NCBI GenBank assembly: GCA_021399445.1
Contig: JAJTUQ010000012.1
Span: forward strand, 62,001 to 126,000
Length of the DNA stretch: 64,000 nt
Direction: 5' to 3'
Source of the DNA: Xylogone sp. PMI_703
Taxonomy: Eukaryota; Ascomycota; Leotiomycetes
Of this stretch, positions 1 to 11,207 are shown in pieces (the stretch's first letter is position 1; every line of letters begins with the position of its first letter). The notes beneath the pieces were generated by a model, which worked only from the letters and a program-made list of their open reading frames with translations, did no database searches and was not told where the DNA came from. A program made the translations under genes and the position numbers.

Positions 1-1994
1 TCAATGGACGTATACAGCATTTGCTAAAGGTTTAACAGCAACTATATAACCACTTTCAACGTATTTCTACGTTGTAATGCTGTTAACAAACTGCTGAGTA
101 TGCTTACGGTCACCTGCAAATCGGTTTTCCGTCACTCTTATGTCAATCGAAGAATATTTAACGATTTAAGAATAATTCAATTATTATTATATATATTATA
201 TTAATCTCTCATAATAAAATTGACTAATCTAGTCACTTCCTGTTGAACGTTATGAAGCGTGGTTTTCAAGTCTTGGATATCTTCTTGTACACAGTTGTTC
301 TCGTTGCTTTCAAAGCTCCAATTGTTTAATATCTCTTGCATACCACGGAATTCCGTCAAAAATTCATCATCAACGTGTAAGCGGCGTTAACGACGAGACC
401 TTTGTGAAGTAGATCTTCGAGGAGTGGAAAATGTGCGAGATGCTGAAGTCCTTGTAATAAAGTGTGATATACTCTAGGATTCATCAATAGATTCAATATC
501 ATCGATATCCACCCATTCTTCAAATGCCTCTACGTCAGTTTCTGTTGTATTTTCACTTTCCTGAACTCTTCGTTTACGAAAATGTTGAAAGTACGATTCT
601 TGCCATCTTATAGCTTCTTCTATATTATATTTCTTTCCCGAGTACAAACTAAATAAGGTTTTCGGCCTAAGAATAATACAATTTGAAAGAATTATACAAT
701 AAACATAATATTTTAAATTATCCTGGATGTCAGGGGTTATGGCGCAGTGGTTAGGCAAGCACGCATGCAATTACTATGGGACTCGTACTCTACTGATTGC
801 TATGATCGATGATTATATCTGCTCATGTTTCTTAGTTCGATATCATTATACAGCAGTTAGATATCACTTAGTTATTTGCTGTAGCTACTACTGCACCAGG
901 GTTGACATTTCCATAATCCATTGCGTCTCCCATGAGACGACCTAGCTAGGACGGCCAGACGTAGACCCTGTCCTCCATAAACAGACAACGATAATTACAA
1001 CTATAATTTCCACTTCCTTTCCTGTAAGGAGGAAAATGCTGCAGCGGATACTCAGACAGTTCGCCAATTGATACATATAATGCTTGATACCTAGGTCTTA
1101 CACCCAGTTCTGGGAGTCTCTTAAAGTAGATGCATCGCAGTAAGAAGATATCTCCAGAAACGGACGAGCTTGGTATGCCAAAGATATAATCCAAGTTTGA
1201 AGACGTTGGGGGTTCCTCGTTCAGGAGGTCCGCCGTCAGCTGCTTTTGTCTTGATGCAACAATACGTGAAAAAGATTTTGGGGTGATCTTGACACTCTAA
1301 CGCTATTAGTACCTGGGCGACCTGGTAAAGTGGAAATGAGCATGATCAACGTTTTCAAGCTTACAGGTTTTGCGATCTTGACATTGAACTCGGAGTTGTT
1401 GGTGACTCTGTGAGGAATATCACTATTGCGCTTTTGGAGAGCACTAAGTTTATAGGATTTTGCCGAACTAATCTTGAACCACATTTCCGCAAGCTGAAAC
1501 TTCAGCAGGACTTAGAACAGTTATTCAGCTAAGAGATAAGAAAACTGCATATGTCTAGGGTCAAAGGTGTAGGAGATTACAGGGGTGGCAACTCGCAGTT
1601 TCACAAACCTCCAAAATCGGAACTCAAGCTCACTAACTGCTTTGAGAAAGCGTATTTTACAGCCACATCTCTCGTGGATAAAGCCGGCCCAATTTGCTGC
1701 GAAGCACTGCTGACTGATGACGCAGTTGCTAAAGGACGCTTTCACCGTCTGGTGTAGTTGTAAAAGAGGGGTCGACAAAATTGGAGGCCCAAATTTGTGG
1801 GGTATCATGACTACAAGTTCTCACCCATGCGATCTCATGCAGCTTAACTCCCTCCATCTGTAAAAATTTTCCTATGCGAAACGTAATGGGCATTACAGGA
1901 TATATTAAAGTTTTCAAGTCATAAATCGTTTTCAAGATGCAATGGCCAGACATCTCAATCTCAATTCTACGAGACCTTTCACCAATTTGGATCC
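1..1994. other. No supported gene; AT-rich to mixed sequence
   Basis: The first 700 bases are AT-rich. The open frames here are at most about 98 codons, on both strands, and none resembles a family I know. A minus-strand frame at 474-770 ends in an acidic run but has no recognisable domain. A tRNA-like A-box sits near 740 without a matching B-box. I see no supported gene. Confidence 0.5.
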
Positions 1995-2516
1995 TTGAAT
2001 CCCTTTACCTCGCCCACTCCATGGCCAGTGACCATCCCTACATCATCTCCGGCTTCATGGCTTCCTCATGGAGTCCCTGCACAACTGTCTTCTGTGACTA
2101 CATTCCAGCCCAATGAAGCCAGAATCCAGAATGTTGATGAGTCGGCCGTGTCGCAGTCCGATGGGGAACAGATTTTAAAAGATGCGCCCCCGCAGACAGC
2201 TGGGTCTGTGAAAGCACCTAAAATATCAATTGCAGTGGGTGTGAACCTTCCTTTATCGGCTGTGTCATATTCAACTCTCATGTAATTGTCGGCTTCAATA
2301 TCCGTATCGTTTTCGACATCGGCACGGCATTTGGCGTCCTCATTGAGTGAGCCGAAAGAAACTATGTCTGGTACCGAGACAACAATAACAACGGTGCTTG
2401 TGATATCATCTTTCGAAGACCAAGGTTATTGGACATATAGGTATAATCCCGACAGAAGCGCTACCGGGGCAGCGATTAAAACACAAATGTTAGCCATACT
2501 AGCAGACGGAGAGTAG
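1995..2516 (+). pseudogene. Interrupted open frame, unrecognised
   Basis: One plus-strand frame stays open for about 170 codons except for a single TAA near 2284. It is rich in Ser, Pro and Thr in its first half. The first codon is TTG, so no clear start is visible. Base composition is richer in GC than the flanks, which may mean it was once coding. A second plus frame through the same DNA also gives plausible peptide pieces, so the true frame is uncertain. I do not recognise a family. Confidence 0.2.
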
Positions 2517-3539
2517 TATTACTAATGAGCATATTTGTAAGGGGCATCTGTCTTGATGGCGGACTCAATAACATATAAATAAATAAATTTCTTGACGCAG
2601 TCAAACCTGTTAATCGAACTATTGCTACCACTCTACTTTGCTGCCTAGACACCCTTTCCTTAAGGGGAAGATGTGTGTCGGCTGCTGAGTTTGGAGGAGC
2701 AAAACGGAGGGCGTAGTCTAGGGGGATTAAATGCTATTGCTTCATGCAAAATTGGTAGTCCATGAAACTTGTTGCCTTGCAGTAAGCAAGATACCAATCA
2801 AGTTAGTTTGACCATGATCCATCAACTTACAGCTATTGCTCACGTTCCACAGCGTCAGAACGGCACTACTTTGTGAGTCAAGTCAACCCCATGAAACAAA
2901 TGTACGGACCTTGGATATATATCAGCGGGGTTGCGGGTTTACAAATAGAAGAGCTGGAAACTGGCGCACCCGAAACATTTATGTCACTAAGTGGAGAATA
3001 CCGTGGCTTTTTATGCATGTTGATGTCCTCCTGACTGTTCACGCGAGCTTTCCCGGTGAATCAAACCATGCCTGTGAACTAGGATATCCACTTCAGTCTT
3101 CGTGTACCTATTCGCAACTCCAAGAAACAGGCTAAACGTGACAATCGCTGCCGAACAGAGTATGTCATTACTAGAAGAAAATCCATGTTCTATTAGAACG
3201 CCAGGTACAGTCTTTGCGCGCGTGAAGGGACGCATCAAGCCCCTCTATGTTCCGTTGCACAGTCAGCTTGCGGGCTTTTATCTGGATGATGAACTAACGC
3301 AGCTTTCCTGTATGCATCCTTATGACACTCCCATCTATGTCACTTTTACACCAAGAACCTTTGTAATAATCCCCGTGTTTCAGAGGGTGGTCTCTTTTAT
3401 TTTCGACCTTATGTTGAATAAAACCATGATAAAACAGGTGGTGATACGTAGTGTACGCCACCAATGGGTGTTAGAGGGATGGGAACACGTGACCGTGTGC
3501 TGGCACGGTGTTTGACCGTGGGAAGCCCACTCTGCTCTT
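2517..3539. other. No supported gene
   Basis: A 137-codon plus-strand frame runs from 3102 to 3515, but I see no domain, no signal peptide and no neighbour that would support it. Other frames are shorter. It is most likely chance or a decayed remnant. Confidence 0.4.
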
Positions 3540-4076
3540 CTAAATCTTTATTGAAAACATTGTGGATCCCTGCTTACATATGGCACTACAGTCATCCAAA
3601 AAGCACATCATGGAAGATATGTTGAGGCCCTGCTCATGCTCGCCACAATCGGGTGCTGCATCCGATGAGTTATGCAGAACTTTCTTCTTCGCCCCGGAGA
3701 ATTTCTTCCAAGTGTTCTTATCGTTCTCCTCCATTGCAGTCTTTCCAATCTCGGGTGTTGCTAATGAATGCGGAGAGATAGGTGCTTTGACGTATTGTTG
3801 CCTTCCGTTGTTTGCCCCTCTCAATTCGAGCTTTTCACTGTTTAAAGAGTCCACATTCACCTGTAGGATTTTCGGGCTGGAGTCCTCCGGTTGTTCAGCC
3901 GTGCAATTTTCGGGGGAGTTAGCTATAGGTGAATCTGCGAGCTGGATGGCCGAGTCTGGGTGGCTGTCAGGGGTGGTTTGACGTCCGGCTCTCTCATTAT
4001 CTTGATCGTTGTCGCTCAGTTTTTGATTATTGTTCAGCGGACTGAATGAAATTGGGATACGTTGATGCTTTCTCAA
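3540..4076 (-). CDS. Hypothetical hydrophilic protein, 178 aa
   Basis: This intact minus-strand frame starts at an ATG and encodes a strongly hydrophilic, low-complexity protein rich in Ser, Asn, Asp, Glu, Gln and Pro. A Lys-rich patch (KKFSGAKKK) sits near residue 124. There is no membrane segment or signal peptide, and I do not recognise a family. It could be a disordered regulatory protein, an exon of a larger gene, or a chance frame. The opposite strand carries a 139-codon frame through the same DNA, which lowers confidence. It borders an AT-rich relic region. Confidence 0.25.
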   Translation of the reverse strand: MRKHQRIPISFSPLNNNQKLSDNDQDNERAGRQTTPDSHPDSAIQLADSPIANSPENCTAEQPEDSSPKILQVNVDSLNSEKLELRGANNGRQQYVKAPISPHSLATPEIGKTAMEENDKNTWKKFSGAKKKVLHNSSDAAPDCGEHEQGLNISSMMCFLDDCSAICKQGSTMFSIKI

Positions 4077-5334
4077 TGGATACCGCTCCTTTAAGAATAG
4101 TTAATGCATTACCAGAGAGCATAAGAAAGGCGTTCTTACAATTATCTTGTTAATATATGGAAACCAAGCGTAATCACCAGATGATCTCGCACTGTGGTAA
4201 TTACCATTTAAATCCTTAATAATAACCATAACGTGACAACCAGTTAATATTATTAACTCTATTACCTTTTTAATAACATTAAGCCTATGTTTTTGAAATA
4301 TTTGTTGTTATCTTTAGTCTGATTCTTTAAGGGTACCTTTACCTCTTTGATTTTTCTGTATAGGTTTTTAAGTTATTTTTGTATAAGCCAGTTTTTGCAC
4401 TATAAAAGCTATTTATGTTATAAGTTATAGTAATTAGATGTGAAGATTTTTTTTGAGCCGTTTCTTATTACTATTCCGTGAAAGATGGAGTAACACTAAA
4501 TAAAGCCGTTTATTGTTACATTTTCCCTTAATATCCGTATTAATCATTTCCTGTTGCCAATTTGCATATTACTTATATTAACACATTACTGTAACTTCTC
4601 TCTTATCTCTATGAGTATTAATTAGTTATATGAACCTTTATATCTTCAAAACTGATCCTTATCCTAGTAATACAAACTTTGAAGGATTTTAGAGCTCTAG
4701 TTCTAGCTAGTTAACTTGAAACGCATCACCCACCCGAATCGGCAGCAACAGTAGGCAGTATTTACTAAAGCACCTTAACCCTCTCAGTATCCATTAAAAC
4801 ATTAACCACGCTCAAATATTTCTCCTCAACACCCTGTTTCAAGATTTCATATACGAGAGATTGACCAAGTATCTAAATTTGATCAAATCTGCTTGAAACT
4901 TGATTAAATATGCTCAAAATTAGACCATGATCAGATCGCTCTACGCACTGATTTGTGGAAGCAAATGAAAGAACACGAATCAGTGGGAGGGCTCATTGAC
5001 CAAGTTTCTACAAAACTAGACCGCATTTCCTTAGAGCTAGAACAGGTCTTGAGTTGGTGAGGCACCTTAACCGGCTCTTAGCAATATCTAACTTTGAACA
5101 AAAGTGCTTAGCAATTGGATAGGAGGAATGAGAGGTTTTCAAGGTACATCTATTTCTAACTAGAAGAGGAAGGATGAGCTCGATAGAAATACAAGCAATG
5201 AAAGATATAATTGAAAAGTTTGCTGGGGAAATGGCAAACTTGGAGCCCTTTTGGCTGATATCAACTAAGGATCGGTGAAGTCAAGCACACAACGCGAAGC
5301 TGTGTCATCAAGTCACATCCCAGACCGCGAATAA
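4077..5334. other. AT-rich gene-free stretch, probably RIP-affected repeat
   Basis: The sequence is strongly AT-rich, with runs of TTA, TAAT and TTTT and no open frame of useful length. The composition resembles other decayed transposon stretches in the window. No terminal repeat is visible by eye. Confidence 0.5.
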
Positions 5335-5760
5335 TTATCGCCAGCGACCTGAACCTCCTGATGTAGGCCATTCTAACTCGTTTAACGAACTTGGGCCAAC
5401 TTCAAAACGATTCTTAGACCCGTAGCCAATATACCACTTTTTCTCCATCATGGTCTCGAAAGCCATTTGAGCCACGTCCCCTGCTATCGCGTTCCGGTGT
5501 GCCGCTGATTGTAAGGTCCCTGACGTATTCGTAGCGTTGAACTTCATTCATCGTAGCCACTCTGGCTTCAAGAGCTTCCTTCGTAATCGGTTGAACTTGT
5601 TGCTGTACCGCAGGCACGGCTGGTGCTCCCCGGGCAATATTCATCTTGTCGGATTCAATATCGATGGATTTTCGTAATTTTTCGCGCAAAGTTCGAGTTC
5701 TTGTTCGATATTAGCTAGCTTCGTGAGGTCCTCGTACGTTATTTGAGTTCAAGGCGTAAA
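5335..5760 (-). pseudogene. Possible retroelement protein remnant
   Basis: Two minus-strand frames overlap here, a 91-codon frame at 5414-5689 and a 70-codon frame at 5335-5547, as if one coding region had been split by a frameshift. The first holds a Gln/Val/Pro-rich stretch followed by a charged helix-like segment. The position downstream of the gypsy integrase end, on the same strand, suggests a retroelement origin (gag-like or a neighbouring copy). The family itself is not recognisable. Confidence 0.25.
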
Positions 5761-6145
5761 TTCGACTTGTTTCGTCCCCTCGTATGGCGTTATTCAACCT
5801 AAATCGGTGTTCAAAGGTGAATCCTTCGCGCGAATCCTCCGGTGGATTTTCTTTGATCGAATACCACTCCAAAAATCGAATTTTTGAATATGCTATACCG
5901 TCCCCTTTTCTTTTTCAACCGTGTATTTGAAAAAGAAAACCATTGAGTGTAATCCTTCAGTTTTCGCGACAAAGGTCACGGTCTAAAAATACGATTAGGA
6001 CTGTGATCGTAGTAAAGGTTCTTTCTCCAAATATCTTGTCAAAGAGTTGGTAAATCGAGCCCCTCGTATTCATGTTATAATCAAAGGATAAGGATAACTC
6101 ATTCACATTCGAGTCAGTTCAATAGCTCTTTACCAGTATTCGAAC
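5761..6145. promoter_or_regulatory. Upstream region of the 6146 ORF; possible polypurine tract on minus strand
   Basis: The stretch holds no gene. A pyrimidine run near 5901-5917 reads as an A/G-rich tract on the minus strand and could be a degenerate polypurine tract of the gypsy element. A TATAAT-like motif lies near 6074, about 70 bases before the ATG at 6146. Confidence 0.2.
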
Positions 6146-6847
6146 ATGGCCTCTGACGAAGACGACGTTGAACTTTTCAATCCCGAACCCGGGGTCATAA
6201 CCTTTCGAGATCTTACTACAGATCCTTCCCTCTATTCGAAGCGTCTCTTCGATTATTGCGTTGGCCTCTTATCGATACAAGCTCCTCATAGTGTATCGTA
6301 TCGGTTTCTAGCACAGTTTGAGCATGATTTTACCAAACTCGGTACAATTCGAGCCTCTCGAGTCTCCGATGGGCATCCTTTCCGTGGGCCTGATCACGAA
6401 GTTCTCGCCGTTCCCCGCTGCTATTCTCGCACTTCTCCCACCGCTCAGAGTCTTGTTGTCCTCTCTGGCAAGACCAATAGTCGATCTTGCTCCAACCTCA
6501 CCGTCGCGCAACTCCGCAGCGACGATAACTACCGGTGGTGGTTCAACTTTATTCAATATGGTGAGAAGGAGGCTCTCCATACGTTCCTTCCAGACCACCC
6601 TCAAAACTACTTCCTCGAAAACCTGGTGAGCAACCACCGAGCCGCGTATGGCTTCTGTCTCTCAACACAACTCCAAGACCTGAATCTTAACAATGCTCCG
6701 AAAGCTTCAGAATCAACAACCACAACCCACGACCCTCTATCGGAATGGGTTCTCGATCCTTGGATTTATGATCGGGATTTCGACCCTTTTAGTCTCCAAG
6801 GTCATCATCGTACGCGTACTCGCACGTCCCCTGGCAAAGGCAAATAA
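6146..6847 (+). CDS. Intact 233-aa ORF antisense to gypsy element, unknown function
   Basis: The frame is open from an ATG to TAA at 6845-6847 and encodes a soluble, mixed-composition protein that begins with an acidic segment (MASDEDDVELF) and ends in a basic tail (Arg/Thr/Lys). It has no membrane segment. It runs opposite to the gypsy integrase end located just beyond it at 6931-7736, so it lies in or next to the element's 3' region or LTR. Base composition is much richer in GC than the AT-rich flanks, and there are no internal stops, unlike the frameshifted polyprotein. It may be an extra antisense gene carried by the element, a captured host gene or a truncated host gene. I do not recognise a domain. 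Confidence 0.45.
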   Translation: MASDEDDVELFNPEPGVITFRDLTTDPSLYSKRLFDYCVGLLSIQAPHSVSYRFLAQFEHDFTKLGTIRASRVSDGHPFRGPDHEVLAVPRCYSRTSPTAQSLVVLSGKTNSRSCSNLTVAQLRSDDNYRWWFNFIQYGEKEALHTFLPDHPQNYFLENLVSNHRAAYGFCLSTQLQDLNLNNAPKASESTTTTHDPLSEWVLDPWIYDRDFDPFSLQGHHRTRTRTSPGKGK

Positions 6848-6930
6848 CGACATATCTATTCCCGATCTCGGTCTGGCTCTCAGAGTCTCAATACGGCTCG
6901 AAACTATCACGAATCCATGTATTAAAGAGC

Positions 6931-7736
6931 CTAGGACGTCCCACGTCTTCTCGTTATCCGGTTCGATCGTTGTCTTTGTCTTAGTTCTTTGGTGTTGATG
7001 GTAATACTACCGCGAATCTTTGTCCCTCGGGAATATATCGTCGATCTTACGGGTTTGCAATCTGACGCGTTCTCTTCAAACTCAATTGGCTTGGGTTCCT
7101 CCACTCGCTCCCCTTCCTCATTGACCAATATCACGGCTCTCTCGTCTTCCTGATCACTCGGAACAGGGGTCTTCTCTTGGTTCCTGAACCTGCCCATCTT
7201 CCTCTTGTTCTTCGTAGTACCCCTCCCTTCGTATGAAGACTTTCAAGCGATTTCCGGCGAACGTTCCCGCAAGTTGGGTTCCATGGAACTCCTCCAGTAT
7301 ATACGAGCCTTTCTCAGCATTGACCTCTTTGACTCTGAAGGGACCTCTCCACCTGTATTTCAACTTGGATTCTCGGGACTTGTCAATCGATCGCTTGACG
7401 TCATATACTAATACCGTACTTAATTCTGACCCGAGTGTTGTTATCAAACCACTCTTTCCCTTCAATTCGTCGATGATGGAGCTTGTCTTTCGCGTCCGCG
7501 ATGATATCTTCCCTTAAATCGATTCGCTGGGCCCTCATAGCTAGTAACTCGCTCGTTGACCGCACCTTTTCCCATCCTAGTACCCTCCAAGTTTTGTACT
7601 TGACCTCCACCGGTAATACCATTTCAGATCCGTATATTAGGTATAAGGGAGCAGTAGTTTGGAGACACTGATAAATGGAAATGGCATCTTTACATGAAGT
7701 TCGAGGCGAAGAATTTGGAGGCAGTTCACCGTGCAA
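6931..7736 (-). pseudogene. Ty3/gypsy polyprotein, integrase C-terminal end (broken)
   Basis: Read on the minus strand, a frame at 7401-7736 contains the integrase C-terminal region that follows the catalytic core (LYLIYGSEMVLPVEV, then a long charged helix). It shifts into the frame at 7154-7465, which carries the typical KYRWRGPF...Y.L chromodomain-like or GPY/F tail. A third shift near 7190 joins an acidic tail to about 6931. Reverse transcriptase and RNase H would lie at higher coordinates but are absent, so the element is truncated as well as frameshifted. The call rests on integrase tail motifs known from fungal Ty3/gypsy elements. Confidence 0.75.
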
Positions 7737-8407
7737 AAGGTAGCTGTAGATAGCTTGGATCTCTCAATGCTACTGTAGTTATCCTGATGTTGTACAAGCA
7801 AACACAAATTCTACAAAGATAGATATATAGGAATACGTACTCCTGCTCGATCAGGGTTCATCTTACAGCGGAGAATCTTTCAGTTGATTTCAAAATTCTA
7901 AGCTGCAACTACATTCCCGTAACCTTACGTAAAGCCGTAACCGCTGCGTTAAGTGGTGTTTCTATAATCACCCCACGAATATTTCTAAGCCAGCTCACCT
8001 TATTGCAGCTACGACCTAAACTCACATTGCTTAACCCATCAAGACAGAAAGAACGTTGCGTAAGACTTTGGTTGGATACACGCGTCAGCCTCCATAATTT
8101 CCGCTTTACGATGAGATTAGATGGTAACCTCAGATCCCCTGCTTAGCTGAATAAAATATTAGCTACATTCAGAAACCCTGCAGTTGTTCTATCACATTTC
8201 ATGAAAGAGGGATAGAAGGCGGCAAGTGGCAAAAAAGATACCAGATGCAGGCAGGACATATCGCCCGTCCAACACGTGCTTTGCTCTTTTGCCATGGTCT
8301 TCACATTTAGGATGTCAAGAGCGAGCATACGCCCCACAAACTGCGAAACGTCTATCACGTAGAGTATGCGAACCTTTCACCTAGGCTTTCAACGTCGCTT
8401 CGTTCCT
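7737..8407. other. No supported gene
   Basis: No frame here has a recognisable product. A 71-codon minus frame at 8143-8358 lies downstream of the HET-NLR relic and might be decayed continuation of it, but no NB-ARC motif is visible. Confidence 0.45.
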
Positions 8408-8870
8408 TTATATTCGCACATTTTGCAAATAAAGTGCCGTTTTGTTTAGGCGGAGTTTTCGAATTGACACTAGGACTTGCCGATGCATCTCCGTGAGTTC
8501 CGATTCTCTTGCAGCGAACTGTACAGCTTCTGGAAAAGCTGAGAGATTGAGCTCGACAGTATATTGCTCAGCATAAATGCCTGCGTTGGTTAACTCCCTG
8601 AGTCGGTCAGAGCATAGATAAGAGCTGCACACCCTTGTAGAATTTATGAATTTCTTCCTGAAGCCGCCGAGATGCCTTGTCTCCTCCTTCTCCGTAAATC
8701 AACGGCATAGAGATATCGAAAATACCAAGTAAGCAATAGTATTTGTCTTCTTCGAGAGTAGTGTTGCGATGTCCTGCCCATGCCATCCGTTCATCAATAC
8801 TGAAATTCGACAGTGCATCACCTCTGAGAGCACTTGTGGCAATACCTGTGATCTCGTGAACATGAAACAA
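8408..8870 (-). pseudogene. HET-domain NLR remnant (HET C-terminus and start of NOD linker)
   Basis: The minus-strand frame at 8607-8870 matches the end of a fungal HET domain: FSIDERMAWAG, then a Tyr-Cys-Leu-Leu-Gly-Ile-Phe segment and IYGEGG. One frameshift near 8625 leads into 8408-8632, which contains the linker seen just before the nucleotide-binding domain of HET-NLR proteins (a Phe-rich stretch, then ESELTEMHRQ). The N-terminal part of HET, the P-loop and the repeats are missing. HET-NLR proteins control heterokaryon incompatibility and programmed cell death in fungi. This copy is a fragment and resembles in layout the longer relic at 18394. Confidence 0.75.
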
Positions 8871-8934
8871 CCTCTAGTATGGTTATTGCCAGCCTTATTT
8901 TCTGCGCAGTTTCTCGCCCCCTAATTTTACCTTC

Positions 8935-9570
8935 TTGAAACTAAAATACATGCGAATATTAAATACTACTATTTCGAGAGGACAAGTACTGAAGCTTGTC
9001 AAGCTCTATGCTGATATGGTTGAATTCGATTTTGGGAGCGTAAAGGGTGTGGGTCTTGAGATTCTAGCCTCAATATGGAGGATCCAAGACGGTAGTCTAA
9101 TAGCTCACAACAATCACTCTAATGATCATGACTCGGAAAGCAAACCAAATCTCATACCTACCAGCTATAGCACAAAATTGTCGCTGAGTCTAGATCTAAA
9201 CGTCCGGGGCGTCCAACGCAACCCAGCCCAGGAACAAGCTTGGCAAAACCTGGCTGATGATCCTGAGCAGATAAACATTTTGAGGATGTGGAGAGACCAT
9301 GTGTTGCAGAAATTATGTAATAACGTCCAGCTGAAGACCCACGAGCTTTTAAGATGTGCAAACCGAAAGCATGGAAGTAGCTCCCAGATACATCTAGGTA
9401 TGATGGATGAATTAAGAAGCCTGACAAATGTACAAGCGGAGAACCGTGAGCTACTAAGACGTACAGATCGAAAGCATGAAGCCATCTTTCAAGTCCATCC
9501 CGGTATAATAGACAGATTCAGGAATGCGGTAAACGTTATACGTTTTCTGTTGAGGAACGTTGGCAACTAA
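8935..9570 (+). CDS. Hypothetical protein with a 35-residue tandem repeat, 211 aa
   Basis: The intact frame starts at an ATG and encodes a charged, mostly helical-looking protein. Its C-terminal third holds two tandem copies of a 35-residue unit (ELLRCANRKH... at about 9340 and ELLRRTDRKH... at about 9446), each followed by a hydrophobic-polar helix (MMDELRSL, IIDRFRNA). The family is unknown to me; an N-terminal helical region of a STAND/NLR protein is possible, and a HET-NLR relic lies just upstream on the other strand. It may be a broken exon of a longer gene. Confidence 0.35.
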   Translation: MKLKYMRILNTTISRGQVLKLVKLYADMVEFDFGSVKGVGLEILASIWRIQDGSLIAHNNHSNDHDSESKPNLIPTSYSTKLSLSLDLNVRGVQRNPAQEQAWQNLADDPEQINILRMWRDHVLQKLCNNVQLKTHELLRCANRKHGSSSQIHLGMMDELRSLTNVQAENRELLRRTDRKHEAIFQVHPGIIDRFRNAVNVIRFLLRNVGN

Positions 9571-11207
9571 GAAGGAATTTGCGAAGGGTACAAGTTCCTC
9601 GAAAGTTCCAGTGACGGAAGTTATGAATAGGATAGAATAATATCATAAGGCTGTCCAGATGTGTAGTGCTTGCTTTGTTGTATCTTGATTGCGGCCTTTT
9701 GTTTTAATAACATGTCTGTCAAGTAGCAAGGCTTTTAAACATCCTACTTACAGTCAATTAGACTGTGAAAGGCATCAGCCTAACATTAATGGCTTTATTA
9801 GGGCTATAACTGGCTGGCTAATGCTTTAATATCATTTAGTTGTTTAATCTGCTTACTAGAATTACACACATTCTAGGCGTAGGGTTTCTAACTAGTCATA
9901 GTGAGTTACTTAGTTTTATCTTTACAGTGGTGGCTCTTCTTGTGAGTCAATTATGGGTTGTATAAAATTGGGAAAGTGCCTCTCAAATTAGTAAAAATAT
10001 TAATCTTTCCATTTCTTTAAATATAATAACTGATATTCTTAAAATCATAACTTTAGAACTGAGTCTTAAGGAGAAATCATCTGTGTTTGATCTTATAACT
10101 CTTATAGGTATTATTAAAGCTTAAGGTTTTGAATGGCTTTGTGAATAGATCCTGAAAGTGGAATAATCGCCTGGTTAAAGGTATTAATACAGAACACAAA
10201 AGATTGTTAACGTACTTTTGATTATAAGAACCTAGACCGACTAGAGCAAACCAAATCTAATGGAGAATTGGCGTTAAGCTTTGGAGTATCTTAAAGATTA
10301 GTGTAAGTGTAACTTTTGTTCTGTTACCTCTGAACCTGATTACTTTAAAATGGACGAGTTGTGTCAAGTTATTCAATCTGGTATACTATGAATTTTTGTT
10401 GTTTTTATAAGATTTTACTAAATTTTGGATGTAGTATCTAGAAATGTTATGAGTGTAACTGTTTTTTGGCTTTTAGCTTTTGGTTTTGCTAGAGATAAGG
10501 ACTAGTAAGATAAGAGGACTTAAAAGATCAAGGAATCGGATCGGATAACTGAAAATGGCATTTATCTATTGAGTGGTGATTAACTATCTGAACTACAGTG
10601 AAGAGGAAAGGTATAATAAGAGCAGTAGAAGAAAAGAGAAGAATATTTTACTTTTTCTTTTAAGAGGTATACATGTAAACGTTAATGAGTTGTCTAGGAT
10701 GGCTTGTTATAGTCATTTTTATTATAGATTTATAGTTTTAGTATTATATCTTAATGTTATAACTTATTGATATTTAGTATTATTATAACAATTTATTGTT
10801 TTTACAGTTAACTGTAGATCTGAAAGTAATGGTTTTATCTTTTTTATAAAAGATTTATCAAAGAATTATTATTTTTACTTTTTATAGAGAGGATATTCCT
10901 GGATAATATGTTATAACTATAATTTGGTTAATTAGTTAACAATTGATTAATAATCAGGTAGCACTTAAAATGGTTTAAATTATGAATAAATTGATTATAG
11001 TTGAATTAGTGTATAGCTAATTAGTTTGTCAACGGGTAGTGTAATGTATAGGTTAGAGTATATTCATTAAGTGTTAAAAGAGAATATTAATTTTGTATAT
11101 TGTTATAATATATATATATTATTATTATATTGAACTATTTTTGTAGCGCATGAAACTATTTCTGTTCAACTGTAGCTTGTACCGCTGCTTGAAAATTACT
11201 ATGAGGT
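9571..11207. other. AT-rich gene-free stretch (1.6 kb)
   Basis: The stretch is very AT-rich, with long runs of TTATTATA and no meaningful frame; a 65-codon frame at 10573 is chance. This is the composition of a RIP-mutated repeat whose identity is lost. It ends sharply where the oxidoreductase gene begins. Confidence 0.55.

Noticed and set aside
735..800. tRNA-like A-box (TGGCGCAGTGG) suggesting a tRNA or SINE head
   Set aside because: No B-box at a suitable distance and no cloverleaf can be drawn.
10573..10770. 65-codon ORF in AT-rich DNA
   Set aside because: Composition and lack of homology point to chance.
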